NCBI GenBank assembly: GCA_030998225.1
Contig: JAPYXD010000555.1
Coordinates: forward strand, 6,696,001-6,760,000
DNA: 64,000 nucleotides
Origin: Diplolepis rosae
Taxonomy: Eukaryota; Arthropoda; Insecta; Hymenoptera; Diplolepididae
Direction of reading: 5' to 3'
Positions within the stretch are counted from its first letter, which is position 1. Each line of letters begins with the position of its first letter. This document shows positions 37,876 through 48,600 of this stretch, in pieces. A model generated the notes under the pieces. That model had not been told where the DNA came from, did not search any database, and worked only from the letters and a program-made list of their open reading frames with translations. The position numbers were made by a program, and so were the translations under genes.

Positions 37876-38169
37876 TCATGCGACTTTCTTCTTTTCCGAC
37901 GTAGAGGTAATCGCCACCTCTTCGTCGAAGAAGTTGCTGATGACCTTTTCGACTTCCATATCCTTCGTGGTTGGATCAATATCCATTATTTCCAGCTCAA
38001 TCCTCAATGCTTGATACTGAATTGATCTCAAGGTGAAAGAAACTCTATTACTCGTGTGCGCCAGGTACTTTTGGCATTTTTGAATGTATGTAGAATAGAT
38101 CGAAAAGATAAAAAATCGATTTTTTGACAAATTTACACAGATTTCTGCCCTCAAGGAACACATTCTCAT
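37876..38169 (-). CDS. Unrecognised open segment, possibly a terminal exon or fragment
   Basis: The C-terminal 60 residues look protein-like: LRIELEIMDIDPTTKD, then VEKVISNFFDEEVA and a Lys/Ser-rich tail, ending in a stop at 37876-37878. The upstream part runs into repeat D, so only about 37876-38100 might be genuine. No family was recognised. It could be the last exon of a minus-strand gene, a gene fragment carried by a transposon, or chance. Confidence 0.2.
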   Translation of the reverse strand: MRMCSLRAEICVNLSKNRFFIFSIYSTYIQKCQKYLAHTSNRVSFTLRSIQYQALRIELEIMDIDPTTKDMEVEKVISNFFDEEVAITSTSEKKKVA

Positions 38170-38597
38170 CGCGATACTCGCACTTCATGCTCTATTTTTT
38201 GTATACATTTCTATAACTTCCTAATAAATTATATAATTAAAACAATTTATGTTCTTCTAAATACCTCAAAAAGGAAAAAAATTGTAGACTTTATTCAAGC
38301 AAATGATTTTGCATTTTAGAGCTTATCACTTAAGTCACATATTTTGGTTAAAAAATTAGAATTCTTGAATTTCAAATGTTTTTAAAATCAAAACATCAAA
38401 TGTACATCATGTCAAAAAATGTCCTCATGCGAATTTCTGGACTTCATGTAGGCGAATAATTTCCCATTCTAACATTTATTTCGTAAATCACATATTTTGT
38501 TTAAAAAATGTAATTCTTAGATTTTAATCGTATTTTAAATTGAAACGAAGGAAAATATACGGTTTATTAGAAAAGGTGTCAAACAAAATTTGTAGAC
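38130..38597. repeat. Repeat D, left part of an interrupted copy
   Basis: Runs from CTCAAGGAACACATTCTCAT to TTTGTAGA, where a 1.6-kb element is inserted. The rest resumes at 40216. Confidence 0.7.
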
Positions 38598-38601
38598 CTT
38601 T

Positions 38602-40211
38602 GTTACGTCGGGTGAAAGTGCGGTTGTGTGGTGGGAGGTCACTGCTGTGGGTGGGTTACGCGGTGCAAACCTGGGCAACCCAGATAGCGCCCGGATTTCG
38701 TCTGACATGTCACAGGGTGGTTCTTCTTCATCCGCCTCTCTTCTTCTTCTTCTGCTACTTCTTCTTGATTCGCAGCGCGTGGTTGGGCCATGGTTAAAGG
38801 TGAGAGAGTTGGAGAGAGAGTGGGTAAGAGAGAGATGGAAGACCGTGAGAGATCTTCCAGAGTAGAAGACCCGGGTGGATCTTCTGGCGAGAGAGAGTGA
38901 GGGGGAGAGATAAAGAGGGAGAGAGAGAGAGGGAAGACTGCGAGGGATCTTCCAGAGTAGAAGACCCGAGTGGATCTTCTGGCGAGAGAGAGCGTGGGGG
39001 AGAAATAAAGAGGGAGAGAGAGAGAGGGAAGACTGCGAAGGATCTTCCAGAGTAGAAGACCCTAGTGGACCTTCTGGCAAGAGAGAGATGGAAGACCGCA
39101 AGGATCTCCCCGGGGAAGAAGACCTAGAGGATCTTATGGCGAGAGAGAGATGGAAGACCGCGAAGGATCTTCCAGAGTAGAAGACCCTAGTGGACCTTCT
39201 GGCAAGAGAGAGATGGAAGACCGCGAGGATCTCCCCGGGGAAGAAGACCTAGGTAGATCTGGTGAGGTAGGTTGGTGGATGAAAACCCGGAGGATCTTCA
39301 GGCGACGACTTACCAGGATGAGACGGTGGTGGCCAGGGGGTTCCAACTCTCAGAAGACTCCGTGTAACATGAAATGTTAGTGGCGCCCTCCCGATGAACT
39401 AGCTACTCCGCCTTACTCCACCGTCCCACCACCGCACTGCACCTTATTCCACTCAATTCCACTCCCGCGTATATCTGCGTATATCCGAGTGGTGGGAGCA
39501 AAATACCGAAAGGAATACGTTGAAAAGAGAGCTCGTACACGCCGAGCTTGGATATGTACATGAAGCAAGCGAAAGTGTCGTTTATCAGCGAGAACATCGG
39601 AGCTGGCACCCAAAAATTAATGATTTCGATGCATTTTGAATTTGAATGTTACTTTAGTATTAGCATTTAAGGTCAAAGTTAAAAGTTAATATACTTCGCT
39701 GCCGGTCCCTACTTGCCACCATTTTCTCGCGCCGGAGAGGAGAAACTTGGAACATAAGGGCTCGCTGTGAGGGGCGTGCGGGAGAGGTAAAGAGAAGCGG
39801 GGAAAAGAAACTCGCATGATTTTGCCGGAGTTGGGACCCCCTGGTGGTGGCGAGACTTTTCCTCGAATGATCCTGCTAGCGAAAACGCATCCTTTTATCT
39901 AGTTTCTCTCCCTTCGGTGGCCCTGTGGAAGGGTTCAATTTCCCCGCCGTTTCTAGTGCATTTTTCCTTGCTTGGACGTCTCTTGCACTTTCTAATTTTT
40001 TTCGTAGTTTTTTTTTACATAGAGAGTCCCATTGGTGAGCCCTGGTAGTGGGAGAACGTAAAGGTTCACTAGCCACTTCGTACAAGTGCGAAATAGAGTA
40101 ATGAGATTTTCCAGTAGAGTGAGAGAGAACGCATGCACAGCGTGTGATTCTCCTCACTGTGCTGGTACTTAATGCGAGTGCGAGAGAGCGTACCGCGGTG
40201 TGGCAGAGACA
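38602..40211. mobile_element. LTR-like insertion (probable solo LTR), 1.6 kb
   Basis: Starts TGTTACGTCGGG and ends GGCAGAGACA (TG...CA), with a CCTT direct duplication at 38598-38601 and 40212-40215. It interrupts repeat D exactly. Far more GC-rich than its surroundings. No pol-like ORF and no second LTR is seen, which fits a solo LTR of a Ty3 or Bel/Pao-like element; class is inferred. ORFs inside are low-complexity by-products of the tandem array. Confidence 0.65.
38818..39262. repeat. Purine-rich tandem array (minisatellite) inside the LTR-like element
   Basis: Five or six copies of a 60-95 bp unit of the form GAGAGAGATGGAAGAC, GATCTTCCAGAGTAGAAGAC and GTGGATCTTCTGGC. Two unit types alternate in the right half, one with GATCTCCCCGGGGAAGAAGA. 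Copy number probably varies between individuals. Confidence 0.8.
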
Positions 40212-40215
40212 CCTT

Positions 40216-40440
40216 ATTGAAGCAAACAATTTCGCATTCATACATTTTTTTCATATTTCACATATTGTAGTTGAAAAAATTGAACTATCAATTTCCAATA
40301 GTATTTTATTAAATTAAGAAGAAAAATATACATCTTATAAGGAAATGTTGCAATTGAAATTTTTTAGATCTTTTCATAGTCAACAATTTTGCGGCATAAA
40401 GATTTTTTTTTATCTTTTATAGTTTGACTGGAAATTATAC
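40216..40440. repeat. Repeat D, right part of the interrupted copy
   Basis: Resumes at ATTGAAGCAAACAATTTCGC, as in the uninterrupted copy at about 53780. Confidence 0.7.
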
Positions 40441-40596
40441 TACAAGTAATAATATACATATTCTTACAAATTTAGCTGCTGATTCCAATTCATATTTATG
40501 AAGTGATGAAAAAAAACGCCCTTTCAGGAGTAGGTCTAAAATTTGAGATATCAATGTCTTTTTTTGCTATACTTTATTTTCAGGGAACGAATATTA

Positions 40597-41039
40597 CAGT
40601 AAAACCTCATTTATCGGGACACTCATTTATCGGGATATTCACTTATCGGGATCTCGGAACCTCATTTATTGGGACATTTTGTTTCTCCTTCAGCCACAAC
40701 TCCTTGTACATAGTGACATAGTTTTCAGATGGTTCATTTGCAGGAGTTTTATTACGTCAATTTTTTCACATGCCTTCGTTTGTATTTCTATCTTCATTTT
40801 CCATCATGAAAAACCAAATAAATTTACACAATTTGCAAATACATTACAACTTAAGTACACGTGCACTTTTTGCATTGTACATAACCATTACTAAATGTCA
40901 ACATACAACAAGAACACGGTCGTAACAAGAGTCATGGCAACCCACCATAAGACTGTAGGTGGTAGTGGGGGGCCCCTCCAAATCCCGATAAACGAGGTGT
41001 TTACATTTCAAGGGCGTCCCGATAAATGAGGTTTTACTG
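40597..41039. mobile_element. Pogo/Tigger-like MITE
   Basis: 443 bp with ends CAGTAAAACCTCATTTATCG and its complement, TA at 40595-40596 and 41040-41041. TTATCGGGA motifs repeat in the left subterminal zone. The CAGT...ACTG termini and TA target are typical of pogo/Tigger elements; no transposase. Confidence 0.82.
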
Positions 41040-41041
41040 TA

Positions 41042-41900
41042 TATACACAATATAACTATAGATGATTACATGTACCTATTCAGTATAGTCTGCCATATTG
41101 CATCCAATACTTTGAAATTTGAAGTGTGAGTTTAATTATGTCTGAAACAAAAAAGTAATTACCGTTGAAATTATAAAAGACTTGGAGTTTTTCAGTTCAA
41201 ATTGAAATCTACGAGTTTCAATAGAAAGTGATAGTACCATGTTTGAAAAACTGCCGATTTAGACTTTATAGTAATAATAATTTATTGGTTTCTTCAACTG
41301 AGAAAATGTTTATTTGGTAAATTGTATGTTTATCCGAGAAGAAATTCGATAAGAGACATTAGGCAACTAAGTGCTCGCGGCAACAAAAAAACATTTATAG
41401 GTTCTTCCACTGATTCCAATCATATAGAAATCAGTCGAATGCTTACTCTAAAAATCGTTTCCTTTTTCTACTTTGCTTCTAAATAAGAAGAAATTTGATC
41501 CTGCAACTAATAAGAAGGTTCATATAGGTTACATTCACAGTAAAAAGAGTAAAAATTTATTTTAAGCTATGAAATCAACTGATTTTAAGATGCAACAAAA
41601 ATAAGACTCTTAGAAAAGGACAGAATTGTGTGTTTACATACTGGGCAGCTAATTTTACGACTGTAAAATGGGGTAAATTAGTGAAAAGTTGCTTTTCTTT
41701 CTCTAAAATAAACAGTTTTTACTACGGATATTTTTTTTGCACAATGCGTAATCCTTGAGATATTTCGATGCCTCAACATAAAATACTCATCTTGTATAAA
41801 AATGAAGACATAAAAAGTATTCGATGAGGCCTTCATTCAGTTCAACATTTAAATAGTACCTATAAAACACACTTGTTCCAAATTTCTTTTTTCTTGAATT
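41042..41900. other. Intergenic stretch, nothing recognised
   Basis: No supported gene or repeat boundary. Confidence 0.3.
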
Positions 41901-41902
41901 TA

Positions 41903-42438
41903 TCAGGTGTACAAATAAGTTTCCACCGTTTTTTATCAAAAAATTGGGCATTTATTGTGAAAGAACGGAACGTTATGTTTTATTCGAAGTATTGTCCATC
42001 GTATTGTTCTTGTTGCGTTTGACACGAATCTTGATCCAATAATGCTTCCAATTCCGCGTCTCCATACACTTTCGGCCTTTCGCTACATTCTTTGTCTTCG
42101 ATGTCAAATTTACCGTTTTTAAACTTTTGAAACCACTCTCGACAACTTCTCTCACTTAAGGCAGCCTCACCATATCTTTCTACAAGCAATCTATACGCCT
42201 CAGCTGCAGATTTCTTCAAATTGAAGAAGTAAATCAAAAGTTCCCGCAAATTACGCTTATTCGGCTCAAAACTCGCCATTTTTGTAAATAAAGGAATATA
42301 TTATACTGATAAAAATTCACTAATATTTGAAGATTATGTTGTTGACAGACGTTCAACCTTGATACAGTGACGTTTTACATCTGTCAATTTTAACCGAAAC
42401 TTACTTGTACGAAAGCGAAAACTTATTTGTACACTTGA
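41903..42438 (-). mobile_element. Short mariner deletion derivative
   Basis: 536 bp with ends TCAGGTGTACAAATAAGTTT and inverted AAACTTATTTGTACACTTGA, TA at 41901-41902 and 42439-42440. On the minus strand from 42279 it encodes only the N-terminal helix-turn-helix region (SFEPNKRNLRELLIYFF, SERSCREWFQKFKNG) and then a foreign tail. The whole catalytic domain is gone. Confidence 0.82.
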
Positions 42439-42645
42439 TATTACAATAGCAGTTTAAGAAAGAAGACACCTGCTTCAAAAGAAGTAAAACTCTTATTTTT
42501 ATAGAAATTTAAGTCTTTTTACAAAATTTTGAATAATTTTATTTTTTTTAAACATGTGTACGTAATGTAACTACAAATTATAACGTATATAATAAAGACA
42601 ATCATGTTGCAGCCACTATTTTGATATTTGAAGTCTTAAACTTAG

Positions 42646-45600
42646 TCACACGGATTGGTGAGCCCTCCAACCTGCGACTACAGTCCCCGTTTCATCAGAA
42701 GTTAGGATTCCTACAAGCTTTTCTCCAAGAAACACCGGACCTCCTATGTCATCCTTGCAATAAACACAAACATTAGTATTTATGATTTTCCATCATCCAA
42801 GTCAAATTAATGAATAATTAGTTTTATAAAATTATGTCTAAACTGACGCAAATAAGTAAATACCTGTGAAATTTCTAGAAAGTTTTGACCTTGTAAATCA
42901 AATTGAAATCCTCGAACTTCTACTGTAGTTCTGTTTCGAATTGCTATAAAAGTAGTTTTCAAAGGAATTGTGGCTTCCATTAACATTTTACCTTTTGAAG
43001 GATTTTTTTGTACAACGTTCCACCCTATTAGATTACCATACTGCCCTACAACAGAAAAAAGATACGTTAAGCCGTTGGCATTAAGGTCATGAATCAACTG
43101 GACCACGTAACAATTGCAATTTCAGTATGTACGGTTATTCGAAAAATAATAAGTGAATGAAAGAGCCTAGAAAGTCGGTCTGGTACCAAAAATTTATTTT
43201 AGTTATTAATTTTTGAACAACCTTACATACTGTAGTTGCAATTACCAAATAACGTGGACTGGTTGATACATGGTCTTAAGTATGCGAAAAATCGTCTCGA
43301 GTTGCTGGTTCGCTCAAACGAAAAAGGTCTTGAACTCAAAGGGTTAAAGAATTCTAGGCCGAACAAAGATATTTAAGAAAAACTGTTTCTATCAAAAAAA
43401 ATTTTCTGTAGGAACACATTTTCATTAATACGAATAAAGCAACATCGTCGTATTTAACAAATCCAGTACTTGTAATAACTAGTCACGATACGGACATACG
43501 ACCACTTTCGAATTAGCATTGTAATTCACCAATAATAAACAGCAATAAATAATACAATCAAACAATCAATTTTTATCATAAATAATTAAAAAATGTAATT
43601 TACATTATGATAGTCAGATGAAGCTTACTTTAAAAATTTCATTTTGATATCAAAAATTCATTTAGCCTCAAAACACCATCACTTACGTTTGTTTTTATTT
43701 TTGTTGGCAGTACAATAGTCTTTATACAGTACTTCAACATATTCAAAAAACGCTAATGCAGGCTGTGTTGCCAAATGTTCTATTGGTTTCATCAACTAGA
43801 AGAAATTTCCACTTGATATTATTGTTTCATCATTGATATATTAGACATAAAAAGTATCATGCATATATTAAGAAAAAACTGTCTGCAGGCAAATAAATTA
43901 TTTCTTGGATTTCTTTCTTTGTAGAAAAAGACTTTTTGCAACCCCTACGTCTAAAGTGGTTCTTTTTGTGGCTTTTCATAATGTGTAAAAAAACTCTTTT
44001 CAGTACGGTGTGTAAAACAACATTACGTTTTGATTTATACATGGGTATCACAAATAACTATTTTATTATGGATACATAATTATAATTTTAAATTTACTGC
44101 TCAGAAATTATGTTACATTTACTTGAAACGCTCAACTGGTTTTGGATAAATAAATTTTGTACTTCATTTTTATTCTACAAAAACCTTCTGTAGCGCTTTA
44201 TTCAATTTCACAAATTAACTCAGTATCTATTAGGTGTACAACTTTGCTTCTGCCGTTTTTCCTAAAATTTGAGGTTTCATTCTTAAAATGTGATTACCAA
44301 TTTATGATTCAAAGTGCTGTCCGTCGCTAGCCACTAATTTTTTCCATCTTTCTAGTAATTGTAGGATACTATCTCGAAAAAACGATGCGTCTTTTGAGGC
44401 GATCCACGAATCGATTCATTTTTTGACTTCTTCATAAGAGCGGAAATGCTGATGAGCCAAACCGTAGGCCATCGATCGAAACAAATGGTAGTTGGAAAGA
44501 GCAACGTCTTAAGAGTATGCCGGGTGGGGTCAGACCTCCTATTTCAGCGTTTCCAAGTATGTCTTAACCGGTCTTGCGACATGTGGCCGCGCATCGTCAT
44601 GCTGGATGATAACTTTGTCATGTCTCTCCTGGTACGGTTCCATTCCCCTTTCAATACTTGGCTCAAACACATCAATTTTATTCGATACCGATCTCCTGTG
44701 ATGGTTCACTTGGTTTCAATAGCTTATAATACACCACACCGAGCTGGTCCCACCAAATGCAGAGTACAACCTCGGTACCGTGAATATTCGGTCTGGCGGT
44801 CGACGCAGAGGCATGTCCGGGCATTCCCCATAATTTTCTGTGCTCGGGATTATTGTAGTGGACCCATTTTTCGTCGCCGATCACAATGCAATGTAAAAAC
44901 CCCTTCCGATTCTGTCTTTGAAGCAGCTGTTTACAAGCAGAGAAACGCCGTTCAACGTCTCTCGGCTTTACATCGTACGGAACCAAATTTCCTTGCTTCT
45001 GAATCATTATCATGGCTTTGAGGCTTTTCTAAATGACTTGTTGAGTAACTCCTAATGATTATGCCAATTCTTCTTGCGTTTGGCATAAAATCTTCGCTTT
45101 TGTAGCGTTGAAACCACTCACGACACGTTCTTTCACTAAGAGCAGCCTCAGTGTAAGTACTTGAGAGGAGTCGATAAGCTCCAGCTGTAGCTTTCTTCAA
45201 ATGAAAGCAAAATATCAAAACTTCCCGCAAATTAAGAGAATTTGGGTCGAAAACTGACATCTTCGATCGAGAATAAATTTATGATGCAAACACAATTGCA
45301 CTAATTCGTTGCTGTCGTTATATTGACAGGTGTCCAAACTTACTGTGTGACATTTTTTATCAGCCTATTTCGACCAGCACTTACCGCTGCAGCCATCTAT
45401 CGAGAAACGGCGGAAGTAAAGTTGTACACCTAATAATTTAACATGGAAATGAATTCGCATGAAAATCAATGAAACCTAGCATTTTCATTTTTTGGTATAC
45501 ACCGATCCACTAGCGTTTAGATGGAGCAATTTAAAATCTATTGCAATTATATAAAAACAATTGAAAAATAGATTTCAACTTGAATGAAATTTTCCCTCTT

Positions 45601-48600
45601 TGATTCAACTGTTATACTTCTATCATCGAAATATCATCACAAGGGAGAATCCTATCTCCAAAAAGCTCATGTCTTAACTGGTTAATGGGTTTGAAACTTT
45701 TTATACGATATGCTGCATCTATATTATCATATCCGAATAGCTCAGTAGTAACAAACACTTGATCAGGGTCATCAGGACGTACTGCATCTCCGTCGGATTC
45801 ACTGTAATTAAAATACAAGACTACATTATAAAACATGTAACAGTAATAACTATAATTTTTGAAGAAATTTGCTGTGAAAAAAGGAACGCTTCCACTCCGC
45901 TGGGTATCGAGCCCAGGTCCTTTCGATTGCCGGTCGAATGCTCTGTCATCTGAGCTACGGAGGTTCCACAACTTTTCTCACAGAAACTTGTTAACGCCAA
46001 TTAGGCAACGGATGTATCATGAACTATTAATCAATTTTTCTAAATCATTTCAGTCGATCATGTCGATCATTAGAAGAGTGTGTATCACTCTACGTGATAT
46101 CAGAACTCTACCATATCGACCTTACCAACCTGCAATTTAGAAATAATTTTAACGTCTCGTAAGACTAGATGGAAATTTTTCAATATAATTTTTGAAGAAA
46201 TTTGCTGTGAAAAAAGGAAAAGAATTAGCATCTTTTAGGCATAAATTGAAACTTTTTTTTAGAGAGAAAGGAAGATAAAAGACTCTTTCCTGATCATTTA
46301 CTATAAAGGTAAATATAACATGCAAGATGATATCCAAGGTGTCAAAACAGAACCATAATCATTGTTGTAAGTATTTTCAAATTTGGTGTCAGCGTTACTT
46401 TTTTCGGCTTTTCATATTACTTTTAAAAATCAAATATAATTTTACTTACAAATTAGGATCGCACTTAGTAGCAGTAACGCCCCGGTCTGGTGTAATCATG
46501 TTTGCCAAACACAAATGTTCGAAATTCATTCTCATTTGTAATCTTATAGAAACCACCCAATTATATTCAACAAAAGCCAGTTCTATGGACTTATCAGAAA
46601 AAGAGGGATCTGCTCTTGAATATCTTTCTACCTCTAAATAATTCAATTCTGCAAGAAATAAAGTGGCTAATGATTGACGCATTATTAGAAATGAGGAAAA
46701 AATAATTTTGTAAAGTAAAAATTATAATGAGGTTGTTATCCAAAGGGGGGGAAATAAGGAAAGGGATGCCAAGAACTAGGGGGAATCACTTGACACAGTC
46801 ACTTTATAAACAGTAAAACACTTTATCCACTTACAATTAAGATTGACGTAAGCGAGCGCGCATAACATAACAATTTTATCTATGAATAAAACACAGAAAT
46901 ATTTGAGATATTGAGTTCAAATTCATTGTGGGTGTAGTGCAAGCATTACATTTTATGAGTGAAATTCGACATCGGTCATATGACCACCTCGAGCCCGTTT
47001 ACAGCGGTCGATTCTATGGACCCAATTCTGTAAGTACCCCTTTAAAATACATGGGAGTGGGCACACCGTGTCTCCGTGTGTTTAGCGCAACAGATCTACG
47101 CGTTGGGCGAGCGGATCCACCAAACTTTTCTCGGCGCAGAAATAAAATGCAAAATATGCGACAAACCTTCCACATCGAAATTAAATGTACTAGACATATG
47201 AAAATAGTTTAATACGAGGGGCTGTTCACTGTTGAATTTAGCCATTAAAACGTTTAAAATCTTTTACATGTGATGCAAAATAGTCTAAAAAAATCTGACC
47301 GCTTCGCGGGCACATTCTCATTGCGCGCTTCGCGCGCAGCTCGCTTCGCTCGCAAATTTGAGCGCGCCTAGGGCGCGCGATGCTATCGTCGCGCTTCGCG
47401 CACCGTAATACTCGATCGTCGCGCTGCGCGCTTCGGAATGTTTGAACGTCGCGCTTCGCGCTCGGTCTTGTGCTCTTCGCATACGTTTAAGTTTATTTCT
47501 TATAATTTAATACTGAAGCTCAAACCTATTTAATGATATTGAAGATGATGTAAATTAGTCATTTTCTCAAAGTCACTCTATTTCTTTTTGAATTTAAGTG
47601 AAACAGGAAATTCAATTTACTTAAGGCTCTATCGGCCTTAAGGAACACATTCTCATCATGACACTCGCGCTTCGCGCTCGATTTTCTGTATGCATTTTTG
47701 TAACTTTTTAATAAATTACATGATTATTGATAAATTTATTTTCTTCCAAATATCTCAAAAAGGAAAAACAATCCTAGACGTTATTTAAGGAAACGATTTT
47801 GCAGAACAACGCTTATTTCGTATCTCACATATTTTGGTGAAACAAATCGAATTTTTTCAATATTAAAAATCAAAAAATTAAAATATACATCCTGTCGAGA
47901 AATTTCTCGATAAGAATGTGTAGACCTTATTTAGCCAAACAATTTTTCATCTCAAAGTTTTTTTTGTATCTCACATATTTTGTCTAAAAAATGGAATTTT
48001 TTAATTTTAATCATATTTTTTGGAATTGAAACGAAAAATATATCTTTTATCAGAAACTGTATCAGACAAAACTTGTAGATCTTTTTGAAACTAACAACAT
48101 TGTATTCTTACGTTTTTTTCTTATTTTACATATTATTGTTAAAAAATTGAATTTTGGATTTTCAATAGTTTTTTTTTTAATTAAAAAGAAAAATATGCAT
48201 CCTATGAAAAAATGTTACAATTCAAATTTGTAGGTCTTTATTTATTCAATAATATTGTATCATAACGTTTTTTCGTATCTCGTATAATTTAACTGGAAAA
48301 TGGAATTTTTATATTGACTTTTTTCGAATTTGAATATGCTGTAACATTTCTAATTTTGATTTAATCAAAAAATGTTATCAGGATAATTTTTAGACATTTA
48401 TGAGCACTATCTAAAACCAGTATTGAAATTTTTGATTTTTTCAAAAAATTATTTTCGGAAATTATTTGTAAAGAATTCGAGTACGAAAAGGTCCACGTAA
48501 CACTGAATTGTGTGAGTCATCGTTCGCGCAACTGAAAATAAGCCGGAACAAGGCGAAATAAGACACGAGTCCTTTTCCTTAAATAGTCTAAGAGCTGGCT

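Noticed and set aside
38535..39101. 188-residue minus-strand ORF rich in Ser, Leu and Pro
   Set aside because: It is a translation of the purine-rich tandem array inside the LTR-like element; no domain, and the repeat unit explains its length.
39876..40241. 121-residue minus-strand ORF across the right end of the LTR-like element
   Set aside because: Crosses the insertion boundary and shows no recognisable motif; higher GC content alone explains the open frame.
44446..45021. 191-residue plus-strand ORF
   Set aside because: Antisense of the decayed mariner transposase, whose true coding strand is minus.
45892..45964. Functional tRNA-Ala gene
   Set aside because: C at position 33, two acceptor mismatches and the unusual GGC anticodon make a working tRNA unlikely; kept only as a tRNA-like feature.
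46446..46682. ATG at 46680-46682 as the protease-homologue start
   Set aside because: A good acceptor (TTTCTTGCAG) lies just inside, and joining to the signal-peptide exon at 49467-49524 keeps the frame and supplies secretion, as expected for this family.
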